This document shows positions 5,927-12,379 of a DNA stretch of 13,028 bases, piece after piece. Below the pieces are notes generated by a model. The model did no database searches. It was not told the origin of the DNA and worked only from the letters and a program-made list of their open reading frames with translations. Origin of the DNA: an archaeon CG07_land_8_20_14_0_80_38_8 (GTDB lineage: Archaea; Nanobdellota; Nanobdellia; Tiddalikarchaeales; Tiddalikarchaeaceae); contig PEWF01000056.1 in NCBI GenBank assembly GCA_002779595.1, positions 1-13,028 on the forward strand. The letters run 5' to 3'. Every line of letters begins with the position of its first letter. Position 1 is the first letter of the stretch. Both the position numbers and the translations under genes were made by a program.

Positions 5927-6202
5927 ATGAGTGAAGTAATAATAAGTTTCAGAATAATGCCTGAATCCACTGATACTGATATGGAAAAATTAAGAGAAAG
6001 AGCGGAAACTATTATCAGCAAAGCAGGCGAAATCGGCAAAGTTGAAATACAGCCAGTAGCATTCGGCTTGAAAGCAATAATAATCCATGCAGTAATGGAC
6101 GAATCCAAAGGCAGTCCCGACAATGTAGAAGAAGAATTGAACCAATTGGAAGAAGTTAACAGGGCTGAAATAATAGACGTAAGAAGAACAGTGGATATAT
6201 AA
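5927..6202 (+). CDS. ef1b: Translation elongation factor 1-beta (aEF1B)
   Basis: Guanine-nucleotide exchange factor that returns EF-1alpha from its GDP to GTP state, acting in the cytosol during elongation. The 91 residues match the length of archaeal aEF1-beta, a single ferredoxin-like domain. Conserved features include the N-terminal VIISFRIMPES, the central IGKVEIQPVAFGLKAI (about 36-51), the DE-rich turn, and the C-terminal VEEELNQLEEVNRAEIIDVRRT. It starts three bases after the zinc-ribbon stop, with GAGGGG about nine bases upstream as a possible ribosome binding site, so the two are cotranscribed from the promoter at 5720-5728. The next gene has its own TATA box. Confidence 0.93.
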   Translation: MSEVIISFRIMPESTDTDMEKLRERAETIISKAGEIGKVEIQPVAFGLKAIIIHAVMDESKGSPDNVEEELNQLEEVNRAEIIDVRRTVDI

Positions 6203-6203
6203 G

Positions 6204-6214
6204 ATTTAAATATA
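6204..6214 (+). promoter_or_regulatory. TATA box for the ribose-1,5-bisphosphate isomerase-like gene
   Basis: ATTTAAATATA is centred 28 bp upstream of the ATG at 6237 and begins two bases after the aEF1-beta stop, marking the start of a new two-gene unit. Confidence 0.6.
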
Positions 6215-6236
6215 CGCCAGCATTATTCTTTAATTA

Positions 6237-7064
6237 ATGGACTTTGAAAAAGTAATTCTTAATATTAAAAACTTAAACATTCAGGGAGCCACAGCAATAG
6301 CAAAAAAAGGAATAACAGCATTCGCAGATTACGTCAAAAATGGAAAGAATCTGAAAAAGGATGCAGAGTATGCAAAGAAGAAATTAATGAGTGCCCGCCC
6401 AACTGAGCCAATGCTGTTCAATGCAATAATTTACGTTATGAAGAAGAGCAAAACAAGGGAGGATTACGAGAAATACGCCAATGAATTCATAAGAATAAAG
6501 GAAGAATCAGAGGAAATAATAGCCAGTGAAGGCGCGAAACTTATCAGGACAGGAATGAACGTGTTCACGCACTGCCACAGCAGCAGCGTGGAAAGAATCC
6601 TGAAAAAAGCAAAAATGCAGGGCAAAAAATTCAACGTGGTATGCTTTGAAACCCGGCCGTTATACCAGGGAAGATTAACTGCGAAGCACTTGGTAATCGC
6701 TGGAATCAGGACAACATTGACAGTGGACAGCGCCATGACAGAAGCATTTGAAGTATTCCCTCCGAAACTAGTATTAGTCGGTTGCGATGCAATAACTAAA
6801 TCATTCTTCGTGAACAAGATAGGAACAGACACGCTCGCGAATATCAGCAAAAAGCATAAAGTGCCGTTTTACGTTTGCAGCGAAACCTTCAAATTTACCA
6901 ATAATTTAAGGATAGAAGAACGAAGCCCGAAAGAAGTATGGCCTGACGCCCCTGAAAAATTAAACATATGGAATCCAGCGTTTGACACAATCAGCCACAA
7001 ATTAGTCACAGGTTTCCTGACAGAGAAAGGAATGATGAGGAGAGTGACATGTTCAAAGTTATAA
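6237..7064 (+). CDS. eIF2B alpha/beta/delta family protein, probable ribose-1,5-bisphosphate isomerase
   Basis: The family includes eIF2B subunits, methylthioribose-1-phosphate isomerase and archaeal ribose-1,5-bisphosphate isomerase, which makes ribulose-1,5-bisphosphate in the AMP-salvage pathway feeding archaeal RuBisCO. The phosphate-site motif RPTEPML (54-60) and HCHSSSV with Cys113 are characteristic of the last group. ETRPLYQG (138-145), DSA (164-166), VGCDAI with Asp184 and NKIGT (193-197) follow in the family order. Cys113 and Asp184 fit the catalytic pair described for the Thermococcus kodakarensis enzyme, so activity is plausible. The usual GAD is GCD here, a mild change. At 275 residues it is somewhat short for the isomerase (about 320). 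It has its own TATA box and overlaps the HAD gene by 16 bases. An aIF2B-like regulatory role remains possible. Confidence 0.8.
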   Translation: MDFEKVILNIKNLNIQGATAIAKKGITAFADYVKNGKNLKKDAEYAKKKLMSARPTEPMLFNAIIYVMKKSKTREDYEKYANEFIRIKEESEEIIASEGAKLIRTGMNVFTHCHSSSVERILKKAKMQGKKFNVVCFETRPLYQGRLTAKHLVIAGIRTTLTVDSAMTEAFEVFPPKLVLVGCDAITKSFFVNKIGTDTLANISKKHKVPFYVCSETFKFTNNLRIEERSPKEVWPDAPEKLNIWNPAFDTISHKLVTGFLTEKGMMRRVTCSKL

Positions 7065-7660
7065 TATTCGACTTAATAGGAGTATTCTCAGAACACTACA
7101 ATGAGTACTCAATATTCAAAACAATAACAAGTTACAAAGGCACGGCAAAGTCATTAAAAGCATACGTGGGGCATGATTATAACAAATTATTAACAGGACA
7201 ATCAACAGAATTAGAGTTCTGGAACAAGCTGAAAAAAGCCACTAATACGAGGAAAAGCGTTGACTCACTAAAAAAAGATTTCCTGAAGCACTTCCACCCA
7301 TTATTCACCTATGAAACTTTTGAAAAAGCCAAAAATAATTTCAAAACAGCATTATGCAGCAACTTCGTCAACAGCTGGTGGCTATACTTGAAGAACAAGT
7401 TCAAACTAAGCTTTGACTACGAAGTCTTAAGCAGCAGCCTAAAAATTATGAAACCATCAGAGCAAATGTATTTAAGCGTTCCGAACTTTTTCAAAATCCG
7501 CCCGTCCGACTGCGCTTACGTAAGCGACGAGATAGAAGACATTGAAATAGCCAGAAATTTAGGAATGAAAACGATATTTATACCCGGAGAAAGCAAAGAA
7601 TGCAGAATTGCAGATTACTACTACAAAAATGTCCAGGAATTACTGGAAGTCCTGTCCTAA
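7049..7660 (+). CDS. HAD-superfamily hydrolase, subfamily IA (YihX-like)
   Basis: Probable cytosolic phosphatase acting on a small phosphorylated metabolite. The nucleophile motif IIFDLIGV has Asp8, with Ile at the +2 position usually held by the acid/base Asp. Motif II is LCSNF (Ser104), motif III Lys135 in IMKPSEQMY, and motif IV VSDEIEDIEIA with Asp160 and Asp164. YihX-type enzymes also lack the +2 Asp (DLGNV) and are active sugar-phosphate phosphatases, so the change does not by itself mean inactivity. A helical cap lies at about residues 15-90. The ATG lies inside the 3' end of the isomerase gene with GAGGAG about six bases upstream, so translation is probably coupled. This pairing suggests a sugar phosphate or nucleotide substrate. 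The stop overlaps the convergent gene by four bases. Confidence 0.85.
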   Translation: MFKVIIFDLIGVFSEHYNEYSIFKTITSYKGTAKSLKAYVGHDYNKLLTGQSTELEFWNKLKKATNTRKSVDSLKKDFLKHFHPLFTYETFEKAKNNFKTALCSNFVNSWWLYLKNKFKLSFDYEVLSSSLKIMKPSEQMYLSVPNFFKIRPSDCAYVSDEIEDIEIARNLGMKTIFIPGESKECRIADYYYKNVQELLEVLS

Positions 7661-8397
7661 ACGTTCTCAACCATTAAATAATCATACAATGCTTCAAGAA
7701 CAACCCTGCAAATCTCCCTTAAAGATTCGGATTCCCCGTTAAAAGAATACTCAAAAAATTCGCCATTCAAAGCCTTCAAAGTGTAAGGCAAACCGGCAAA
7801 GAATGAATCGCCAGTACTATTCTGGAATTTTGAAACCTCAAAATTCCTGTTAATCAGGGAATAATCAGGCTTTGACTTTCTTAATTTAATGCTGAAATGC
7901 GCATTATTAAACAAAACGCTTAACGTATCCTTCTTAACATAACATTTCAATTTATCCCTAACATTGAATATGAAAAATTTCCTGACAGCAGGTACGCTGT
8001 CCATTACGCTGCACAATTCCTGCAGATTCAGGCTGTAAAAATTGTAGCACTCCATCAATACAGGGGCTAATACGAACCTGAAAAATTCTCCGCATGACAA
8101 ATTATCCAGTAATTCCTTCTTGCTCCTAACGCTTATCGCGAACTCATTAATGCAGTTCTTTGCCAGAATTTCCAGTTCATCCCGGAACGGCTTGACATTT
8201 CCTGAAGTTAAAATTTTCCGTTCATGAATAATGATTTTAAAAATGGCGCTCTTGGTTTTAAGCACAATTTCTGACTTATCCTTAAACTCCTTATACTCAG
8301 CATTATTCATAATATCCTTCAACAAGTCAAAAACAGCCCCGTCCCTACCAAAACCCAGCAAACCATAATTCATAAGAACTTTAACACTCTTGTTCAT
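7657..8397 (-). CDS. Hypothetical protein, about 246 residues, unknown function
   Basis: Not recognised. It appears soluble, without a signal peptide or clear membrane helix. The N terminus (LLGFGRDGAVFDLLKDI) could be glycine-rich nucleotide-contacting sequence, but no known motif is complete. Phe and Tyr are abundant, and four Cys residues are scattered without pairing. ATG at 8397 is chosen because a TATA-like TTTTTATTAAG lies 27 bp upstream at 8419-8429; an ATG at 8415 adds six residues but has no promoter at the leaderless distance. It converges on the HAD gene (four-base overlap) and diverges from the deoxyribosyltransferase-like gene with interlocking promoters. It is likely real given its length and tight packing between intact genes. 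Confidence 0.65.
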   Translation of the reverse strand: MNKSVKVLMNYGLLGFGRDGAVFDLLKDIMNNAEYKEFKDKSEIVLKTKSAIFKIIIHERKILTSGNVKPFRDELEILAKNCINEFAISVRSKKELLDNLSCGEFFRFVLAPVLMECYNFYSLNLQELCSVMDSVPAVRKFFIFNVRDKLKCYVKKDTLSVLFNNAHFSIKLRKSKPDYSLINRNFEVSKFQNSTGDSFFAGLPYTLKALNGEFFEYSFNGESESLREICRVVLEALYDYLMVENV

Positions 8398-8403
8398 ATA
8401 ATT

Positions 8404-8410
8404 ATTTAAA
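8404..8410 (+). promoter_or_regulatory. TATA box for the deoxyribosyltransferase-like gene
   Basis: ATTTAAA is centred 27 bp upstream of the ATG at 8434. It lies next to the divergent gene's start codon rather than its own, so the two promoters interlock. Confidence 0.5.
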
Positions 8411-8418
8411 CCCATGCG

Positions 8419-8429
8419 CTTAATAAAAA
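8419..8429 (-). promoter_or_regulatory. TATA box for the hypothetical gene starting at 8397
   Basis: The minus strand reads TTTTTATTAAG, centred 27 bp upstream of the ATG at 8397. Its position argues for this start over the ATG at 8415. Confidence 0.45.
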
Positions 8430-8433
8430 GATT

Positions 8434-8820
8434 ATGAAGAGCGTTGTAATCTGCAGCTCCAGAAGATTCAAAAAAGAAGTGCTTGAATGGGCTGAAGAAT
8501 TAAAGAAAAGCAACATTAATGTGTACATTCCGTTCCATAATGTTAATAATAATATTATGAAGATAGACGAAGATTTGAAGGATTACTCATTCCACGGATT
8601 AGTAAGGCACCATATGGATTTTGTCAGGAAAGCAGAAGTTATTTTCGTATACAACAAGGATGGATATGTCGGGAACAGCACTATTGCAGAAATAGGAGCG
8701 GCGCACGTCCTTAACAAACCAGTCTTCGCGCTGACAAAAGAAGTTGAAGATAATTCAATAAAAGTCCTGATTGATGAAGAAGTTAAAACAGCGAAGGATT
8801 TAATCAAAAAATTATTATAA
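8434..8820 (+). CDS. Nucleoside 2-deoxyribosyltransferase-like protein
   Basis: The 128 residues show a small Rossmann-like fold of the deoxyribosyltransferase/DUF4406 group. Strand 1 runs into SSRRF (8-12), Asp62 lies in HHMDFV, a hydrophobic strand follows (EVIFVYN), and the hallmark G-N-S-T-I-A-E-I-G-A-A lies at 80-90 with Glu86 in the nucleophile position, followed by NKPVFAL. Classical enzymes exchange bases on deoxynucleosides; relatives such as DNPH1 hydrolyse nucleotides, so the substrate is uncertain. The length is at the short end of the family. Its TATA box lies 27 bp upstream, giving a leaderless mRNA. It converges on dphB with a six-base overlap. A nucleotide-salvage role would fit the nearby isomerase/HAD pair, but they are separate transcription units. 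Confidence 0.75.
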   Translation: MKSVVICSSRRFKKEVLEWAEELKKSNINVYIPFHNVNNNIMKIDEDLKDYSFHGLVRHHMDFVRKAEVIFVYNKDGYVGNSTIAEIGAAHVLNKPVFALTKEVEDNSIKVLIDEEVKTAKDLIKKLL

Positions 8821-9573
8821 ATAAAGGTTTGCAACGTACTCCCTTTCTATGTCATTCATGCACGGAATAATCAGCACGTGAGGGTTCGCGCTGAAATCAA
8901 AATTTAATAATTCCTTCACAGAGCCGCATTTTATTACTTGATTATCACTGCCAAGTCTTGCAATGCCAATCACTTCGCAATCCTCATCAAAGAAACCACC
9001 CTTATCCTTCGAAATTTTCAGCAAAATTTTCAAACCCTCATTAATAGTCATGTACTTCTTCAAATCCTGCTTAATGTCAAGGAATACTAAAGTGTGCGCG
9101 CCAATATTATGATTTTCAGTTATGACGTCAAAAAAACTTGTCGGATTAAAGTTAGGCTCAGGAAAAGGAATGCTGCAGCTTTTGCCGAATTTGTAAACGT
9201 GCAATCCAATCTCGCACACTCCTGAATAAATGCTTGAAGCATGAACCACTTTGTAATCAACACCTCTCTCTTTGCAGCTCCTTAAAAACTCAATATGAGT
9301 AGTTGCAGCCAAAGGGTCGCCAGCAACAATCAAGGCAGCATCATTCTTAACAGCCTTTTCAAGGATTAATATCTCAAAATCGTTCTCCAAATCCTCCCTG
9401 CCAACTATAATTATTTTCTTCCCAATTAATTCCTCTAATTTTTTCACGCTTTCATCAGAGAAAATGCTTGTATACTTTTCAAGAAAAACAAAACTGCATT
9501 TTTTGCAATATTCCAAACCCTTCAAAGGCATGTCAGCATAATCATTAATTCCCGCACCAATTAAGTAAAACAT
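8815..9573 (-). CDS. dphB: Diphthine synthase
   Basis: SAM-dependent methyltransferase of diphthamide synthesis, trimethylating the modified histidine of elongation factor EF-2. It belongs to the tetrapyrrole-methylase-like fold. The N terminus MFYLIGAGI is the standard start, the SAM-binding VAGDPLAATTH is at 83-93, and GLHVYKFGKSCSIPFP...NFNPTSF (about 123-147) is diagnostic of DphB/Dph5. Later motifs (HTLVFLDI, VIGIARLGSDNQVI) also match. At 252 residues it is slightly shorter than typical (about 260-270). A strong TATA box 27 bp upstream overlaps the end of uppP, so it can be transcribed separately from uppP. It converges on the deoxyribosyltransferase-like gene. Confidence 0.95.
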   Translation of the reverse strand: MFYLIGAGINDYADMPLKGLEYCKKCSFVFLEKYTSIFSDESVKKLEELIGKKIIIVGREDLENDFEILILEKAVKNDAALIVAGDPLAATTHIEFLRSCKERGVDYKVVHASSIYSGVCEIGLHVYKFGKSCSIPFPEPNFNPTSFFDVITENHNIGAHTLVFLDIKQDLKKYMTINEGLKILLKISKDKGGFFDEDCEVIGIARLGSDNQVIKCGSVKELLNFDFSANPHVLIIPCMNDIEREYVANLYL

Positions 9574-9594
9574 GAAACTAATAATAAGGAATAG

Positions 9595-9606
9595 TATTTA
9601 TAAAAA
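9595..9606 (-). promoter_or_regulatory. TATA box for dphB
   Basis: The minus strand reads TTTTTATAAATA, centred 27 bp upstream of the dphB ATG at 9573. It overlaps the uppP stop codon (9598-9600), so the promoter lies partly inside the upstream gene. Confidence 0.65.
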
Positions 9607-10362
9607 TATGGTTATTGCAACGTTCAATAACCCGAAAATTATGCAGAATAGTGCAAAATTAAATTTTTTAGCAATTTTCAGGAAATAATCAATACTTAAC
9701 CTCCCGACAACAAAAGCAGTAAAAGCAGCCAGTAAGTAGCCTGCATCAAGGAAGAAACCGTTCTTAACCCCGCTGTACAATTGAACCAAGAAAATGATAG
9801 GAATGCTTGAAAAAAAACTAAGCTTTAAAGCAGAGTCAATGCTGAAACCCTGAACTAACAAAGCAAGAGTTGTTGAACCGCTCCTGCTGATTCCCGGAAG
9901 CGCTGAAAAACCCTGGGCAGCACCGTTAATAATGCCGTCGCTGCGCTTAACATCAGCATAACTCCTGCTGCTGAAACTCTTCCTGAACAACTGGATAATA
10001 CCTGTAATTATGAGAAAAGAACCAATCAATAAGCCAATTTTTTCAGACAATAACCCGCTCAGGAAAGGAATGCTCAAATACAAAGGGCCTCCAATCAGCA
10101 GACTAATAAAACTGCTCCACAAAATAAACAATAAAATGTTCACATTCTTCCTGGATTTCGGAACAACAATTTTCTTAATATCCTTCCAGAAATAATGAAT
10201 AGTTGCAATAAGGGTTCCAACATGAAGAAACAAACTAATATCAACAGCCTGCTCCAAAGTATAGCCAATATTTGCCAGAAATAATGAAATTATACCCTGA
10301 CTGCTCACAGGCAGCCATTCAAGAACACCCTGCAATATTCCTGCAATAATCAATCCAAGCAT
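9598..10362 (-). CDS. uppP: Undecaprenyl-diphosphatase (UppP/BacA family)
   Basis: Integral membrane phosphatase that converts polyprenyl diphosphate to the monophosphate lipid carrier used for surface glycans; in archaea the lipid may be a dolichol-type polyprenol. About eight hydrophobic helices span 254 residues. Motif 1 QGVLEWLPVSSQG (11-23) carries Glu15 and the Ser pair, and motif 2 ALPGISRSGST (154-164) carries Arg160 and the flanking serines. FLHVGTLIA is also typical. The His that follows SS-x-G in bacterial enzymes is Ile here (SSQGI), and the first Glu is Gln11; the latter is common. Its own TATA-like element overlaps the CPBP gene end. It sits between a CPBP protein and dphB, all minus strand with separate promoters. 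Confidence 0.9.
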   Translation of the reverse strand: MLGLIIAGILQGVLEWLPVSSQGIISLFLANIGYTLEQAVDISLFLHVGTLIATIHYFWKDIKKIVVPKSRKNVNILLFILWSSFISLLIGGPLYLSIPFLSGLLSEKIGLLIGSFLIITGIIQLFRKSFSSRSYADVKRSDGIINGAAQGFSALPGISRSGSTTLALLVQGFSIDSALKLSFFSSIPIIFLVQLYSGVKNGFFLDAGYLLAAFTAFVVGRLSIDYFLKIAKKFNFALFCIIFGLLNVAITIFL

Positions 10363-10383
10363 TAAAAAAAAACTATTCAGCGG

Positions 10384-10395
10384 TTAAATATAAAA
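10384..10395 (-). promoter_or_regulatory. TATA box for uppP
   Basis: The minus strand reads TTTTATATTTAA, centred about 27 bp upstream of the uppP ATG at 10362. It lies directly after the stop of the upstream CPBP gene. Confidence 0.55.
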
Positions 10396-10956
10396 TTATA
10401 CCATAATAACCGCGAACAAGTAAATCATGAAATGGCTGATAGTAGCCCCGTAAATATCCTTAGTATTCGAGAAAACCCATCCAACAACCAAACCCATCAG
10501 CAAAAAAATAATACTCATCCAAATATCAGGATAAAAAAGAACAGCGCTGATTAAACTAGCCGCAGCAATGCCGGCAATTTTCCCGAAATAATTTACAAGA
10601 TTGCCCTGTATGAAATACCTGAAAAGCATTTCCTGAAAAAAACTAATCAATAAAATTTTCATGAAAAAATCCCACGACAAACCATAAATGATTGCCCACC
10701 CAAAATTGCCGGTGAAAACACCAACAAGGAATAATACAACAATGAAAACCAGAGCATAACCCACATTAATGCCGACACTCTGCAAAGTATCCTCTTTGTC
10801 AAAAAAAAACAAGTGATAATCCTTATTCTTCAAAAACTGGACAAAAGGGATGATAAAAATGAAAACAGTGTAAGCAGTCAGGAAATAATCATTAAGTAAC
10901 CACCTTAACGGCAGAATCAGCAGGAATAAAATGAAGAATAATTTCTTCCAGTCCAT
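10396..10956 (-). CDS. CPBP (CAAX/Abi) family membrane protein with degenerate active site
   Basis: CPBP proteins are multi-helix membrane glutamic proteases defined by EExxxR, FxxxH and HxxxN motifs. Here motif 1 is QEMLFR (108-113), losing the first Glu. Motif 2 is FYPDI (141-145), with Ile where His is expected. Motif 3 is HFMIY (175-179), with Tyr for Asn. Only Glu109, Arg113 and His175 remain of the canonical set, so proteolysis is doubtful while the fold (five to six helices in 186 residues) appears kept. Adjacent uppP suggests a role at the membrane or in surface-lipid handling, but there is no direct evidence. The ATG at 10956 is about 26 bp from a palindromic TATA element shared with the divergent prepilin peptidase. 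The protein could be a scaffold or regulator. Confidence 0.75.
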   Translation of the reverse strand: MDWKKLFFILFLLILPLRWLLNDYFLTAYTVFIFIIPFVQFLKNKDYHLFFFDKEDTLQSVGINVGYALVFIVVLFLVGVFTGNFGWAIIYGLSWDFFMKILLISFFQEMLFRYFIQGNLVNYFGKIAGIAAASLISAVLFYPDIWMSIIFLLMGLVVGWVFSNTKDIYGATISHFMIYLFAVIMV

Positions 10957-10976
10957 GAAGGAACAGGAATCGAAGA

Positions 10977-10986
10977 ATATTAATAT
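10977..10986. promoter_or_regulatory. Palindromic TATA element shared by the CPBP and prepilin peptidase genes
   Basis: ATATTAATAT is a perfect palindrome, about 26 bp from the CPBP ATG (10956) and 28 bp from the peptidase ATG (11010). It could bind TBP in either direction and serve both leaderless genes. Confidence 0.45.
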
Positions 10987-11009
10987 ACTTTTTGACTAAA
11001 CAAATAATA

Positions 11010-11834
11010 ATGATAGAATCAATACTCCTGACAAGCGCCTTTATTTACCTGCTTCTTGCAAGCATTAATGACATTAAACACAGATTCGTACACGATTACT
11101 TGACATATTCATTCGGCGCCTTATTCTTAATACTAAGGCTAATATTATTCTTCGAAACCAGTAATCCTGCCCAGTTAGGATTCATACTATACGCTCTGCC
11201 CACGCTTGGAATATCATTCATATTATACAAATTAGGCGCATGGGGAGGAGGGGATTTGAAATTATTAACAGCATTAAGCATAGGAATACCCTATTTTTCA
11301 ACAGATTCAGTCCTGCCATTTTATGCAAACTTCCTGTCAAACGCTGTCATTGCAGGAATGATATTCAGCATATTATGGGCTCTTTATTTAATCCTTAAAA
11401 ATCTTAAAAAAGTCAGCAGGAAGATTAAAAAAACAGACGTGTTCGTAATGCTTGCATCAGTAATAATAAGCATTATATTATTGTTCCAGAACAATTTATA
11501 CAAGATATTCTCAATACTATTCCTGTTCCTGCCAGTTACTTATCTGGCAAAAAAAGTTGAAAACGAAATCCAGACAGTGAACAAGAAAGTTTCAGCCCTT
11601 GAAGAAGGCGACTGGATAATTAATGACATAAAAATAGGCGGCCACGTCATTAAGAAAAAACCAACAGGCTTAAGCAAAAAAGACATAATGTTATTGCAGA
11701 AGAGCGGGAAAAAAATTATACAAATAAGGGACGGAATACCTTTCGTTCCAAGCTTCTTAATAGCATTAATTGCCACAGTAATTTACGGAAACATAATATA
11801 CAATTTTGTGCAGAACATGATTACCAGTATTTAG
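11010..11834 (+). CDS. A24 family prepilin/preflagellin peptidase, archaeal type
   Basis: Membrane aspartyl protease that removes the class III signal peptide from archaellin and pilin precursors at the cytoplasmic face. The first catalytic Asp is Asp21 in INDIKHR, and the second is Asp82 in the GxGD-type motif WGGGDLK (78-84). Hydrophobic helices lie at about 2-20, 36-48, 57-75, 102-130, 144-180 and 247-270. After the A24 core comes a charged cytoplasmic region (about 181-246) with EEGDWIINDIKIGG and PTGLSKKDIMLL, followed by IPFVPSFLIA, matching the archaeal A24 type II C-terminal domain. The ATG at 11010 is preferred over a TTG at 10992 because it lies 28 bp from the TATA palindrome. The stop overlaps the convergent HIT gene by 14 bases. 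No pilin gene is visible in the window. Confidence 0.9.
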   Translation: MIESILLTSAFIYLLLASINDIKHRFVHDYLTYSFGALFLILRLILFFETSNPAQLGFILYALPTLGISFILYKLGAWGGGDLKLLTALSIGIPYFSTDSVLPFYANFLSNAVIAGMIFSILWALYLILKNLKKVSRKIKKTDVFVMLASVIISIILLFQNNLYKIFSILFLFLPVTYLAKKVENEIQTVNKKVSALEEGDWIINDIKIGGHVIKKKPTGLSKKDIMLLQKSGKKIIQIRDGIPFVPSFLIALIATVIYGNIIYNFVQNMITSI

Positions 11835-12345
11835 GAACCCTTTCCTCAACAACGACTTCTTCCTGCTCTGGTTTTTCCGGCTCAGGCTTCTTTTCAATAA
11901 TTTTTTCCTTCTTCTCGGGAATGCTTGACTGCAATTTCTTAATAACGCTTTGAAGATAAGTGTTAATTTCCTCCTGATTATACTCCTTCTCGTTAAGATT
12001 AATGTTAACATTGTCCCCTTCATATCTTGGAATAACCTGGATTCCTGCATGAGGCACTCTCTGCCCAGCACCAGCACCTTCATTAATCAGGTAACTAACA
12101 CCAGCAGCGCCAAGCTTAGACACCATGCCTGAGCCAATATTCAGCGCAGTATTGAAAATTTTATTCCTCACATTAACGTCAAGCATGCTGATTAAAGGAG
12201 CATGCTGTTTGCTGATTACCTGAACGTGCCCCTCGCTTGCAGGACGGATATCAAGGAATGCAACAACGTCATCATCCTCATAAATTTTTGCGCTCTGAAT
12301 CCTGTTACTGCCGATTAAGCAGAAAACGCAGTTATTATCGCTCAT
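11821..12345 (-). CDS. HIT-family protein with intact zinc site but no catalytic histidine
   Basis: HIT proteins hydrolyse or transfer nucleotides using HxHxH, where the middle His is the nucleophile. This protein has PHAGIQVIPR at 98-107: His99 stays, but the nucleophile is Gly101 and the third His is Gln103. The zinc site of the Cys-containing HIT branch seems complete: Cys6, Cys9, His48 and His99. Other fold features persist (AFLDIRPASEGH at 29-40, INEGAGAGQ at 87-95), so this is a kept structure without normal chemistry, not a decayed gene. About 35 C-terminal residues form a Lys/Glu/Pro-rich tail (from about residue 139), probably disordered. The ATG at 12345 is 27 bp from a TATA-like element also placed for the divergent metallophosphoesterase. 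It overlaps the peptidase gene by 14 bases. Confidence 0.88.
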   Translation of the reverse strand: MSDNNCVFCLIGSNRIQSAKIYEDDDVVAFLDIRPASEGHVQVISKQHAPLISMLDVNVRNKIFNTALNIGSGMVSKLGAAGVSYLINEGAGAGQRVPHAGIQVIPRYEGDNVNINLNEKEYNQEEINTYLQSVIKKLQSSIPEKKEKIIEKKPEPEKPEQEEVVVEERVPKYW

Positions 12346-12367
12346 AATCAGGAAAACAATCTTTTTA

Positions 12368-12379
12368 TTTACTTAAAAA
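12368..12379. promoter_or_regulatory. TATA-like element shared by the HIT and metallophosphoesterase genes
   Basis: TTTACTTAAAAA is centred at about 12373, 28 bp from the HIT ATG (12345) and 26 bp from the phosphoesterase ATG (12399). It is a weaker TATA match than the other shared elements. Confidence 0.4.

Noticed and set aside
7049..7100. Calling the HAD protein inactive because the +2 Asp is Ile
   Set aside because: YihX-type HAD phosphatases also lack that Asp and are active, and the other three HAD motifs are intact here.
10992..11009. TTG start six codons upstream for the prepilin peptidase
   Set aside because: It would lie only about 10 bp from the TATA palindrome, so a transcript starting at normal distance would not include it; ATG at 11010 fits.
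11766..12083. Arg/Lys-rich minus-strand frame overlapping the HIT gene
   Set aside because: It is a frame-shifted reading of the HIT coding sequence; the HIT frame carries the zinc ligands and family motifs.
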